From Posidonia oceanica (taxonomy: Eukaryota > Streptophyta > Magnoliopsida > Alismatales > Posidoniaceae), in assembly GCA_037176725.1 (NCBI GenBank), contig JAZBRS010000044.1, forward strand, positions 1 through 64,000: 64,000 bases of DNA, written 5' to 3'. The position numbers and the translations under genes were made by a program. Under the pieces are notes generated by a model. It was not told the DNA's origin. It did no database searches and worked only from the letters and a program-made list of their open reading frames with translations. Numbering within the stretch: the first letter of the stretch is position 1; each line of letters opens with the position of its first letter. Positions 7,911-19,504 of this stretch are shown in pieces.

Positions 7911-10410
7911 CCGGCATAAATCCACAATAAGGCGTAAAATCGGTCAAAACCACAAATCCGAGCCCACATAATCATTTTATGATAATAAAACACCTTTCTC
8001 AATGCCCAATAAGCTAAATCAGGAAAACAGATGCAAAATAGTTCGCATTTATCTCAAAGAGGGGCCCAGCGGTCCAAAACTCAACGAAAAACACAACACC
8101 GCAAAAAGGCAGAAAACACTAGGCCTAATGTGGCCAAAACAAGCCAAGCATAGCCCCAACGGGCACAAAAAAAACCACTAGCCGCATTGCCTAGTGCCTA
8201 GCAACTGACCTGGCCTCAAGCAGTTGCCTGGGACTCACCCCCGCACTCACTGCACTACCACAGACACTCGCCTTGTGAGGGAGCATGTCCGTCACGGCAT
8301 TCTTACACCAGAGAAGCCTCAAAAAGCGATCCCCACCTGGGAAAGCTATCCACACTCAGGACAAGACCACAGGGCACGCAACAATCAACGTCCACAAACT
8401 CTGTGCTCCGAACCACTAGAGGCTCCTCACCCCTAGGCTCAGCCAGCACCTCAAAACAAAAAGGCGAGTCCTGGTGCCCGTAGCGACTAGGGTATCTCGT
8501 CCAACTATGGAGGAGTATCATACTACCCGAGTCTGCTGCCACAATACCGCTAGGTACGGTCGGCACCCCGACCCTCAAACCCCAGCCCTTGCCAAGTGTG
8601 CGACACGCCGGGAATGCTGTCGCATCCCCGGGTCCAGACCACACGACTCCCATGTTTCGGCCAAGAAAAAACCTCGGCAAATCTTTTGCAAAACAACTAT
8701 ATTTTTCCTCAGAAAATCTCTTCGAAAACATTTCCACAATTATCCAAAAATCATGTCTAAAAACCATTAACAAGCCACAAGACAATCCTAGGTATAAGCA
8801 TGATTAATAATAATTAAAGCCAAAATCTAAAACATCTCCCAAAATGGGTCAGAGAAAAATCTCAGGTCCGGATTCGGAATGCTAGATAAAAATGGTGTGC
8901 CGAAACAGAGGCCTTCAGAAAAACACCTCATTTGCATTTAAAACCAAAAGTCCCTGTACAAGCCACCAAAAATAGCATGCAATATACCGAAATGACCGGA
9001 ATTCAATAAGGAATGTATCCATACACACAATATAGAATTCTAAGTCCTGAAACACCAAAAATCATTGGAAAACCCATATTCAAGCATTATATCAACTTAA
9101 GCCAAAAAAATCTGGCTAAGTCATATAAATCACCAAAACTTGCCAAAACACATCCATTGCATACAAATCATGGCATGGAATATAATTCTATAATTTTTAA
9201 GCAATTTAGAGTGAAAGGGGCGAGATGTGCATCTATGGCCGGGGCACCCACGACCAACTCTAGCGATCCACCGCCACACCAAGCTTCGCACGGCCGTCAA
9301 CGAGCTCGCCCCGCCACCAAGAGGAAGATCGGAGCTCGCCGCTGTACGATCAAAGGAGGAGGAGGCCGGCGATCGCCACCACCACGCACATAGCAACAGG
9401 GAAGGAGGCTGAAGAGAGGAGGAAGGGGAAAGAATGTGGAGGAGGAGGAGAAGAGGTGGAGGTGGGTGAGGGGAGGAGGTGGCCTCATCGGCCCAGCTAG
9501 GGCACAACGAGGGGAGGAGGGGAAGATGCAGGGGAGGAGGAGGAGGGGTGAACGGGTGGGTGGGGAGGTGGAATGGAGAATGAGTGGGAGAGGGAGAGAG
9601 GGGATAGTGGGGAGAAGAGATGGTCTGGAGGGGGAGGAGATGATGGGAAAGAGGGGGATATGGGGGACGAGAGGGGGAGGGGGTTACAGGGAGGTGGGGG
9701 AGGAAGGAAGGGAAACAGAGGAGGAGAATGGAGAGGAAATTTGGTTGATGGGGGGAACATAATGGAATAGTGGGGAGGGGAAGTGGAAAACGAGAGAGTT
9801 AATGGAAGGAGAGAGAGAGAGAGACAGAGAGAGAGAGACAGAGAAAAGAGAAAGAAAAAATGTGTGAGTTGTGGAGGAAAAATCACGAGAATTTAAAGCC
9901 GAGGAAAAGATGCACAGTATCTGCTGTTCCGTGTAAAAGTCAGATCTCGCGCCCTCACCAACCAACATCGCCTACGAATCCTGCCGTGAACGAAAACACA
10001 CATGCACATTGTCACGTGGGCCCAAGCATAGTAAAATGCTGGGTAAATTGCATGACGCCTCTCGAAGAATAAGGAAATGGCACAAGTGCAGAAGATAGGG
10101 ACGAGAATGCAAAAAGGATAAGAATTGGGGCCAAACCACCACTAGGACCCATCAACCACCAAAAATGGGGCCCACGACAATACAAGTGGGGCCCACAACA
10201 AACAACAAGTGGGACCCACACAAACACAAGTGGGGCCCACAGCAACCACAAGTGGGACCCACACAACCACAAGTGGGGCCCACAGCAAACCACAGGTGGG
10301 GCCCACAAAGAATCACTAGTGGGGCCCACAAGGCCAATAACACCCGTCGACAAATACAGGAATTCATTAAATTGTGCAATTACAAGGGAAATAAATTCCC
10401 AGGTGTTACA
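7911..10410 (-). repeat. inverted Tekay-family LTR of unit 1, truncated by the adjacent element
   Basis: On the minus strand it begins TGTAACACCTGGG (10410 downwards) and matches the LTR at 34078-36750 from about 34343 to its end. The first ~265 bp of that inverted LTR (plus-strand left end, TGTAACGACCC) are missing here; in their place stands the 3' LTR end of the forward Tekay element. The simplest reading is nested insertion of the forward element into this LTR, with the missing piece beyond the left edge of the window. It holds a GA-rich tract and the GTGGGNCCCAC array. Confidence 0.85.
10165..10329. promoter_or_regulatory. array of seven perfect GTGGGNCCCAC sites (TCP-factor type), unit 1
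   Basis: Perfect 11-mers start at 10186, 10209, 10230, 10252, 10273, 10296 and 10319, with an eighth imperfect one (ATGGGGCCCAC) at 10165. Spacing is 21-23 bp, about two helical turns. GTGGGNCCCAC is the palindromic consensus bound by class I/II TCP transcription factors (established). The array sits 80-250 bp inside the 5' (U3) end of the inverted LTR. Binding has not been shown. Confidence 0.6.
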
Positions 10411-10521
10411 CAATGGAGGTCATCATGCTAAATCTGATGGCATTGAAAAATCACAAAAGAAGTGTCATCTCGAGAAACATAGGAAATGGGGGGAAAAGAA
10501 GAGGTTGCGGTTGTTTTCTTA

Positions 10522-10835
10522 GTGTAATTTTCTTATAAACCCTCGAGAATTTTCCTACTTTCAAAACACCCCCTCACATTTGACGTCTCTATGTTCGATT
10601 TTCAATTGATACTAAATGTTAAAATAAAAAGGTTTTTTTGAAAATAAGATTTAAGAGTATAAATGTCTTTTCTCCAAATAAACTATGACAACTTTCGTAA
10701 ACCCATGACAACTTACGATTAATGGAGAGTATTTGAAGGTAGGGGCAAATATAAAGGAATTGACATGGAGATGTCAATTGTGAAAATAGTTTTTGAAAGT
10801 ACGGCAACTATAAAGGGTTATATGAAAATTACACT
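10522..10835. mobile_element. MITE-like element with ~60-bp imperfect terminal inverted repeats, unit 1
   Basis: The left end AGTGTAATTTTCTTATAAAC and the right end GGTTATATGAAAATTACACT are inverted repeats. The homology extends inward through TTTCAAAACACC / TTTTTGAAAGTA and CACATTTGAC / GTCAATTGTG. There is no coding capacity. The same element stands at the same place in units 2 and 3. The superfamily is not determined and no clear target duplication was seen. Confidence 0.65.
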
Positions 10836-12626
10836 CTTTTTCTTAACTACAGTGTATGGTAAATGCATAGAACACTTAACAAGATACTATGCTTATCCAA
10901 ACCTCCTTTTTCATTTTTACATACTGTAGTTAAGAATTCAACAGAAATCCAGAAAAACATGGTTACTTGGGCTATTCAAACGGAACCTACTATGAAAGCG
11001 TTATAAAAGTAAATGACCTTGTCGTTGTTGTTATCCACATTCCAGACAAATCCATCCAAGGTTTCTATAAAAGGTATTAGTCTTACAATATTAAAATACA
11101 GAAATTATTGACCAAACACAAACCAAAGTCAACCATCGATTGAAGTTGTTTCATAGAGTTTCACACAGGCAAACTAAAGTCCAACTTTGTGCCTTCAATG
11201 TCGGGTGTGGGTGTTAATTATAACTTAACAAAGACAACCACCTCTTATTACAACTGCAAATAGAAATAGAAAGTATAGTCCACATCATCTCAATTGGAAT
11301 TTAGTACTGAAAACGCCAAACAACCACCTGTTTATTTCTAGCCAAAGAATATCTACAACGATCATAGATATAGTTGATGGTCAACTAAGTAGCATTTATA
11401 AATTGTGATTTTTTATCTCTTCACGAAGAGAAGTTTTGCTGTACCTAATTCTCATAAAAGAAATCATAAAGTAGACTTGCAATATTCAAATGGACGTGGA
11501 CTCACAAATGACAGAATTTTGTCATAAACAACTTTTTATTCATAGTTGAATCATGTACTTGACATTGAAGATAACCCCAAGAAACATTCCAAAAAGTTCA
11601 AGTTAAAACGTAACCTACCCCCTAGATATGACTAACACATTTGTAGTCCACTACCTCCATCATCCTACAGATTCCCATCAGCTAATGGATTTTTGAAGTC
11701 TAGTAAAAGGAGGAGGAGACAAATGGTTTATAAAGAAGAAAAATAGAAGGATATAGCCAATAGAGATAAAAATATAAGGGTAAACTACGAATTGTTGTTT
11801 AAAAGTTAACACCATTAGGGAAACTAATGGAATATTTCACTTTTTTTTAACAGAGCAACTAACTCGATGACATTTATGATAGTTTTTTGTCATTTTCAGT
11901 GGTGTACATAAACTTTGGGAAAGATGATGGTATCTGTGGAAAATTGTTCATTTCAAGTGGTATACATGTAAAAAAACCTACTCTTTTTTTACATGTAAAA
12001 AAACCTACTCTCTCACAATGCAAAATGTGTCTTGTTTTTTGCTCCAATACCCCTATTAAGTTTGACAATGTTGCCAATGTCGTCCTTATTTCGCTAAATA
12101 CCATAATACCCTAAAGAGTTTAACTCATCAAAATATTTAAAAGAAATTACAAATCACCCTAAAGATCTTCCATCTTGTCGCCCCTTCATCTATAGACTGT
12201 AATTACAAATCATCATTGATTGATTTAACTCACTAAAATATTTAAAATAAATTGTTAAAAATAATCACACAAAAAAATTACTAAATATGAAAAAATAACA
12301 CTAACATTTAATGATTAAGCAAAATTATTAAAAAATCACTAATAAGGCCTCAAACTAAGGAAGATCAAGCTTAGTTTAGTTGTTTGTCTTTATTTCATGG
12401 GACTACAATAGGAATTTAGGATTTTTTCTTTCTAAATGTTATTTAACCCGTATTAAAGTAATTTCCTTATTTAATTTCAATTCCATGCAATTTGCATTTG
12501 ATTTATAGGGATTCATTCTTTGATATTTGTCCTTAAAATTTGTGGCTTTTCATTTCAAACATTGTATTTTACCACTTTCTCCATCATAATAACTAATTGA
12601 TCTGAATTTGACACAATTTAAGTTAA
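10836..12626. other. AT-rich spacer of unit 1, no gene seen
   Basis: Non-coding DNA shared almost unchanged with 37177-39039 and 56053-57837. It contains a short tandem repeat of ACATGTAAAAAAACCTACTC at about 11965-12015. I see no open frame of note, RNA gene or transposon end. Confidence 0.7.
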
Positions 12627-13647
12627 GGTAAATTATTGTTTACCGCCCTTAACTATTCACGCTTTTCAACTTAGTACCCTAATCTTTGTTTCATTACAAC
12701 TTGCCTCCTTCAACTATGGTAAATTACAATGAACCACTTTTTTGAGAAAACAACGTTAATTTTTTGCTTGGTCTCACTGTTTTACCCACTGTAATTTACC
12801 ATTCTAGGCTAAATTACAAGTTACCCCCTCAACTATTCGAGATTTTCAACTTGGTAACCTAAACTTTTTTTTCGTTACAACTTGCCCCCTTCAACTATAT
12901 TAAATTACAATGAACCACCTTTTTGAGTAAACACCGTTAAATTTTTGCTTTGACTGATTGTTTTACCCTGAATCACAAACAATCTCCTTCTTAGTCCTAC
13001 GGAACCTGACCCGAACGTTACTCCTACAGAACCCTTTCTTCCTCACCCACATCCCATCCAGCTACAAATCTTAGCCCCTGACACCCTTTCCGAGTGGGTA
13101 GAGACCTTTGGTTGAGATATGCTTGTTGACAACAGGGAAGAAGTTCAAAATCTTCCTATCATGTTGATGAAGCTCGAGATTGTCGTTTTATCAATAAAAA
13201 AGCGAAAAAAAAAGTCTGGGAAAGAAGGAGAAAAGAGAAGATTTTGGTAGTGAAGTTGGGTTTAGGGTTTATGATGTAGAAAAAATGGAAGAAGATGGAG
13301 AAGAAGAAGATGAGGAAGAAGGGCAAATTTGTCTGAAAAAATACTGTAAAGGTCACGTGACCATTCAAACCTAACGGAAGGACATATTATTTAACTAAGG
13401 TAGTTGAGGAAGGCAAGTTGTAACGAAAAAATGTTTAGTATACCAAATCGAAAAACTTAAATAGTTAAGGGAGGTAAATGGATGAAGGGAAACTTGTCCA
13501 AAAGAAATATTGTAACCCTTCAAATCTGACAAAAGGGTTTTGTTGTTTAATGGAAGTAGTTGAGGAGAGCAAATAGTAAAGATAAAATGTTTAAGATACC
13601 AAACTGAAAAATACAAATAGTTGAGAGAGATAAACTATAATTTACCC
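12627..13647. mobile_element. ~1-kb non-autonomous terminal-inverted-repeat element, unit 1
   Basis: It starts AAGGTAAATTATTGTTTACC and ends with the inverse (TAAACTATAATTTACCC). The inverted similarity continues as (CCTTAACTATTCAC, TTTTCAACTTAGTACC) against (AAATAGTTGAGAG, ATACCAAACTGAAAAA). Each arm carries an internal second copy of the ~190-bp terminal module. The centre (about 13030-13330) has a short coding-like segment. TTAA flanks both ends, but I cannot assign a superfamily. The same element is present in units 2 and 3. Confidence 0.6.
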
Positions 13648-15779
13648 TTTAATTTATTATCATGATTTATTTAGATTTACTACTACTTTCGTAATCATAT
13701 TATATGTTAGTCTAAATAAAATTTTAGGTATTGGTATCCTATTTGTTAGTCTGAAATAGATACACTTTAGGCTTAATAATTTTTTATTTTTTAGTATACT
13801 TAATCATTGAAAATTGGTATGACTTATGCATAATTTGTAATTTTTAGTGTGGTTATTGTTAATAATTTCTTTTTAATTTTTTATTGTGCATAATCAGTAT
13901 AATTATTTTTGAATTATTCTTAATTTAGTCCTCATTTGGAATTACATTTGGAACTAAAGCTTTTAATCGAATTCAACATTTTTCCAAAACCTATATATTA
14001 TAACTTTTCTATCAGCAACTTCTTTAGTTCAAAACCATAAAGAAGTTCATCACTGTTTTAAAAAAATAAACTCTAAAAGAAAGGCCTATTTAGGAACTAT
14101 AGCTACTTCAACAAAGTTATAACTCTCTACAATTTTAGGAACTTAAAATTAAAATAGTTTAAAATGTGGGAGAATGAGAAGAACTAGGATGAATGGACAC
14201 TTTGAAATGCAACATGTATCGGTCCTGGACAAGTATCGCAAATAGAATTGCCCACGACACCACTCCAACACACGCAACCATGTTCAAATTTTTTTAAATT
14301 GTTAATTTATTTGGACACACCTAGGACATGGCATGTACATGTTCTAGGTTTTATGTATGACAAGATATATATTTAGCTTGAAACAAGGGATCATGTCATA
14401 AGTAAATTGAAATTCATATTCTAATTATATTAAAATTCAAAACTCTTAATTAAATACGAAGAAAATCATATTGGTAAAAGCATCTCTATTTCTCGCATAA
14501 CTATTCTTAAAAAAGCCAAAAATTCCAAGATCTTTTTACATCTAGGTTGCTACAAGGTTCATCAATTAAAGATAATTGTTATTTCACTAACTTTATTTCA
14601 TTTAGAGCAACAAATTAAATTTTAAACCAAGAAAATAATTAATAGATAATTACGAATAGGATGACAAAAGTGACAAGTAGGATTTGTTGTTTCTCCATGT
14701 GCTTGAGGTGGGATATATTTATATCAAAGTCTATATATACTCCATTTGTTTTAGGTAAAGATGTTCATTGATATTGTTTTTATACCTATATCCTCTTTTG
14801 TAACCTTATTCTCTTATAGTGAAGAACGATCGTCACTATCTGTAGGTTTAGTTTCTTTAGATGAACCACGTAAATCTTTTTGTTCCTTGTGTGATTGATT
14901 TCTTTTGTTTGATTCCGAAACAAAATAAAAGAAATTATCATAAAAACATAGAAAAGCAAAGCTTTAGCAACTAGTGCCACATGACTTTGTCCAATTCCAT
15001 TCAATCCCACATGCAATGAAGTTGTGGATCTCTTGGACATCCATTCCTTTCATTCGACTTCCTTCACTTGTAGATATCCTATTTTCACATTTTTGAGAGT
15101 TAATAAAGGATAGGAAACTTTGAGACATCTAAAATCACATAACTAAGACTATTTAACATATATTCTAGATTTTTTATAATATCTTAAAAAGCATTACTTA
15201 ATGCGAGTTTGTTAGCTGTTGCAGAGTTAATACTCTCATTAAGTTCAAATTAGTGGCAAGTTTGAGTACCATAATTTTAATTTTTTTTTATAATTTTATG
15301 GAATTTCAGAGATTATTCAGGACTTTTAATACATCTCTTGGGATTAATGAAGAAACTAGGGGGAAAACTGCAAAAAACTCATTTGTTGCCTGTGGGATAG
15401 GCGATAAATGTTGTCGCCTCTCCTAGTGGCAACAATAATTGCCAACACTCACACTGGTGACGGCAATTCTGAAAATTTCTCATGTAATATTTGGTCATCC
15501 TGGACTTTAAAGTATTATCTGGGATTTTTCTAAAATGTTTTGATATTATTCCCATAATAATTAATATTTCTACAATTTTCTTCTAACATATATATATATA
15601 TATATAGACTTTTAAAAATAACAACCAATTGAGAAAATTTCTAGAAAGTTGATGACGTCCAATTTAAAATAATATATTTTTATGCTAGATAAAAAAGTGA
15701 AATTCTAAGTTAGTTATCACATTTTTAAATATTATGGCTATATTAAAATTAAAATAATATTAAAATGTAAAGATAATCT
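13648..15779. other. AT-rich spacer of unit 1, no gene seen
   Basis: Non-coding. The part up to about 14840 is shared with unit 3 (58855-60030), while unit 2 keeps only the part to about 14453. From 15360 to 15480 there is a GC-richer patch (GCGATAAATGTTGTCGCC, GTGACGGCAATTC) unlike its surroundings. A short (TA)n run lies at 15590-15607. Confidence 0.6.
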
Positions 15780-16194
15780 AAAATATATAAGTAGTTATGA
15801 ATTTAAATCAATTCCAAAATATCTTCAAAACTAAATAATCTCCTCTACAAAATTATAGAAGATATTTATTTTAAATTTAAGTTACTTATTAAGTAAACTT
15901 ACGTTAGTTCTAGACATTACAAGGGCAACATGGTTAAGGGTTGTTCCTCACGCTAGAAATACCACTAACTTCTCTCGTTCTTCACATTAATTAAACCTTC
16001 AAGCGTGTCTCCATTACCCGTAGGGAATCCTTGGGCCTTTGCTATTGGTATCATTGGTACTCTCTCTCTCCCTCTGCTAGGCAATTTTTTCTCTATTTTT
16101 TCAGGAAACATCATATCATACTTCTCTCGTTCTTCACATTAATTAAACATTCAAGCATGTCTCCATTTCCTATAGGGAATCCTTGGGCCTTTGC
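15780..16194 (+). repeat. SWEET 5'-flank plus two exon-1 cassettes, split by LINE insertion
   Basis: This piece repeats the sequence at 19505-19990: the same AT-rich leader, CACATTAATTAAAC, then exon-1-like sequence. The first cassette (about 15998-16050) has GTG instead of ATG. The second (ATG at 16157) reads MSPFPIGNPWAFA, then stops matching SWEET at 16195 where the LINE begins. Each cassette is followed by a CT-rich intron-1 start and a copy of the exon-2 beginning (GGAAACATCATATCA). Confidence 0.7.
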
Positions 16195-16262
16195 CATTAG
16201 TCTCCCACCTACCAACGAGTCATGTGATCAATATCTATTTTTTTCCTATTGTGCTATTGTTA

Positions 16263-17456
16263 TCCACTTTCCACTCATGTCTCTAGGGATGACCTTGGGG
16301 TCCATCTTTCAAATAACTGGCCCACCTATTTAGAATGGGAAATATTTGATTTCGTTAAAGGCAAGTTCTTGATCAAGTTCCCTTCCCAGTCCCTTAGGGA
16401 TGATGCTATGAAGTCCTTTGGGTCATCACTTCTTTCTCTTCCAGCATCTTTTATGCCTTGGTCCTCTCACTCTAGCTCTATCTTTACCATTAGGGATGAA
16501 GGGTTCTGGATCAAGTTGGAAGGTATTCCATATCATCTCTAGAATGTTGATATGTTTCATCGTATGCTTGGAGACTTTGCGGAACTCTTGGAAGTTGACA
16601 TGAGTCTTGACAACGTTAAGTTTTTGGGTTTTGCCAGACTTCTGGTCAGGTTGCATGCTGGGAATGACCTCCCAGAGCTTAAGTATTTCACTTTTGCTCG
16701 TCACATGTATCCGATTCAGTTTTGTAGAAGCTGAGATTTATGTCCTACTTCAGCCTCTACCTGGGGATCATTGTCTTTTGCTATGGGATCCTCTTCTCAT
16801 AAAGGTCCCCGAAAACCATCGGGCAGACCTTTTAAAAAGAGTTGGAAGGGTGGTAGTGCAAATCGGTCATGTATGTATGAACCCATTCCTCTAGCTAGGG
16901 TCAGGGGTCTTTTAAAAATACTGGTCAGTCAAGCACCCCTTTTCATCCTTCAGCCCCATCTTCAGTGGGGGGGATCCATCCTTCTCCTCCATTCACTAGT
17001 CCTCTTGTCCAAACTTGTACTCCTTCCCTTTCTGTGGGGATGCAGCCTGGGGGACCTGTGGGTCATCCTTGGGGGAGCCAGCAGTAGTCATTAACTCTGC
17101 TGTTGTGGGGGTCCCTAGAGCCGAGGTCAACCCCATCCCTGTCCTGCATTGGGTCTCTTTGCCTACTTCTGCTTCCATACAGTCTACCACTTGTGATAGT
17201 TCTTTGTCTCTGGCCATGTCAAAGTTTGTGGCTTCAGAGGTGAAAGCCCGCAGATCTAACAAAGATAAGCTTAAGGCGGTGCTTGCAGTCTTTGATAGCA
17301 TGGATGATGAGGATCTTGGGGAGGTGGGTTTAGAACCTAAATCTATTCATCTACCCTCCCCTCATACGAACTCAGGTACGCCTCACTTTGGTCTGTCTTC
17401 TCAGTCTATAGATGTAAGTAACCCTTATTGTGCAGGAGAAACTAGGCTCTCCTCTT
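16263..17456 (+). pseudogene. LINE ORF1 (nucleic-acid-binding protein) remnant
   Basis: The remnant resembles plant L1 ORF1 proteins with a DUF4283-like domain: GKFLIKFPSQSLRDDAM, then FWIKLEGIPYHL followed by a stop where Trp is usual, then NVDMFHRMLGDFAELLEVD. Later Ser/Pro-rich stretches continue in shifting frames to about 17456. At least one stop (near 16540-16542) and frame changes make it non-functional. ORF1 would bind the LINE RNA. The exact start is uncertain because the 5' end of the LINE may be truncated. Confidence 0.6.
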
Positions 17457-17694
17457 AGGTTTGAAATCTTTTTAAACAAACAGGGTTTTTCTAACTCCAT
17501 TCTCTCTTGGGACTCTAATAAGGATTTCAGGGGGTTTTGCTCAAAAATTGGTTTCTTTTTCAACTCCAATGGGGAGGTGGGGAATTTTTTAAATTTGGTG
17601 CGATCTCAACAATCACTGCCTTCAGTAAATTTGGATCAAATTATGGATTGTATAGAGCATCTTCAGGCTCTATGTTTTTCCAATTGTTAGTAAA

Positions 17695-18269
17695 TCATTA
17701 TATTATCTTGGAATATCTGAGGTCTGGGAAGTAGTGGTAAACGTCGGGAAGTAAGGAATATAGTTAGGAGGTTTAAATGTGACATCTTAATTCTGTGTGA
17801 ATCTAAATTGGCTTCTCCTTCTCTTTCTCTTCTTCGGAACTTGGGAGGCGGTAGACTTAATAAATGGGAATTCCTGCCCTCTTCTGGGGCTTCTGGTGGA
17901 ATAATAATAGGTTGGGATGAACGGCTCTTTGCTTATCTGGATACCTCTAGGGGTCAGTTTTCCTTATCTTTGAAATTTAAAAGCTTATCAAATAATTTTG
18001 ATTGGTGGCTCACAAGGGTGTATGGACTATGTTCAGGTAATCTAAAGCACTTATGCTTAGATGAGCTCCACTACCTATTTGGCTCTCTAGGGGATAATTG
18101 GGTCATAGGTGGGGATTTTAACCTGACTAGATTTTCACATGAACACTCTAACAGGTCAAGTGTCTCGCTAACTATGTCAAGGTTTAATGACTTTATTGCT
18201 GTGGCCAGCCTTATTGATCTATCCTCAAACAACTGTTTGTACACATGGTCAGAGGAAGCAGGAGCTTAG
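17695..18269 (+). pseudogene. LINE ORF2, apurinic-type endonuclease domain remnant
   Basis: The frame contains the EEP endonuclease motifs SWNI-GLGSSGKRREV, ILCESKLASPS, SGGIIIGWD, WVIGGDFNLTRF and ends in CLYTWS. It has a TGA where Arg is expected in the first motif. After TWS the sequence jumps to EEAGA and a stop at 18267-18269, because the following linker has been deleted. The domain would nick target DNA for target-primed reverse transcription. Confidence 0.8.
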
Positions 18270-18537
18270 GAAGGATCATTTTCATATCCTTCTAGAACAA
18301 GAAACTTACTGGAAACAGATGTCCACGATACAATAGCTAAAAGAAGGTGATCTGAATGCAACCCTTTTTCATAAAGTGGCTAATGCTCAGAGAAGATTTA
18401 ACACCATAACTTCTCTTCTTATAAATAACATGCAGGTTGATTCACTTGCTATCATTTGTTCATCTATTGAACAGTATTTCTAATAACTTTTCAATAAGAA
18501 CCACTTCTTCCAGATCGATTTCAATTGGGACCTCCTT

Positions 18538-19250
18538 TTGCCTAGGAAGATTACTAACCTTTCTATTCTAGAAGGTCCATTTTCAGTAGAGGAGATCACT
18601 AGTAGTGTTTTCTCGCTTCTTGGGGAAAAATCCGCTGGTCCTGATGGGTTTCCATTATGCTTCTATCAAAATTTTTGGAATACTATTCAGTCAAATATTT
18701 TCATAATGTTTGATCATTTTTACAACTCAAATGACATTGACACCTTGAGGAGCATCAATCAAACTTTTATTGCTCTTATTCCTAAAAAGACCAGTGCTGA
18801 AAAGATTCAAGATTATCGTCTAATTAGCCTATTGAATAATAGTTATAAGATTATTTCCAAGTGCTTGGCTGCCAGGCTTAGTCCCATTTTAAATGATTTA
18901 TTAGAAGATTCTCAATGTCCTTTCCTCCTAGGGTGCAACATTGGTGATAGTTATTTGGTAGCCTAGGAGACTTTACACCTTTTGCCTGCTTCTATGACAT
19001 CTGGTCTCCTTCTAATGCTAGATTTTGAGAAAACTTTTGACAATGTCAATTGGGAGTTCATTATTAGCTCTTTAAGAGGTTTAGGATGTGGGGAAAATGG
19101 TTATAGCGGATTAGGATGTGTATTTCAACTGCTAAGTTCTCGGTTTTAATAAATGGGTCTCCAAAGGGTTATTTTGTTGCCTCAAATGGTCTTAGATAGC
19201 GAGATCCTTCGAGGGGACTTCTTACTTTTCCTGGTGCCTTAATTCATTTT
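18538..19250 (+). pseudogene. LINE reverse transcriptase remnant (unit 1)
   Basis: The fragment begins PRKITNLSILEGPFSVEEI and includes GPDGFPLCFYQ, FIALIPKK, ISLLNNSYKIISKCLAARL and, after a TAG at 18964-18966, LDFEKTFDNVNWEFI. The catalytic YADD region is gone. Sequence after about 19205 is a rearranged piece of the 3' UTR (GGACTTCTTACTTTTCCT occurs twice). Confidence 0.8.
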
Positions 19251-19504
19251 GGCCTATTTTTGTGATCTTATATGGGACTTCTTACTTTTCCTGCTGGTTT
19301 TTTCTCCTTCGGGGGGGTTTTTTTTTGGATGACTGTAATACGATTATTGACTTATTTCTTGGTTTTTGTTTGGACTTGGTGGTGGCACTCATAGCCAAGT
19401 TTTTTAATATATACATATATGATTACCGATTGCAAAAAAAAAATCTTTGGGCCTTTGCTACTAGTGTCACTAGTACTCTCTCTCTCTTTCTCTCTCTCTC
19501 TCTC

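Larger units (their letters stand above)
16195..19443 (+). mobile_element. L1-type LINE, internally deleted, with target-site duplication (unit 1)
   Basis: A non-LTR retrotransposon ending in an A tract at about 19433-19443. It is flanked by AATCCTTGGGCCTTTGC (16178-16194) and AATCTTTGGGCCTTTGC (19442-19458), a 17-bp target duplication with one mismatch, lying inside a SWEET exon-1 cassette. ORF1, endonuclease and partial RT are recognisable. A deletion at 18250/18251 removed the endonuclease-RT linker, and a second deletion or rearrangement near 19205-19225 removed most of the RT and the 3' part. The related copy in unit 2 retains the missing pieces. Confidence 0.85.

Noticed and set aside
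8224..9412. Small ORFs (60-130 codons) in the inverted LTRs
   Set aside because: No domain recognised and frames not maintained between the three LTR copies.
10165..10329. A CRISPR-like repeat array
   Set aside because: The repeats are 11-bp palindromes with 10-12-bp AC-rich gaps in a plant LTR; no cas genes and the wrong kingdom.
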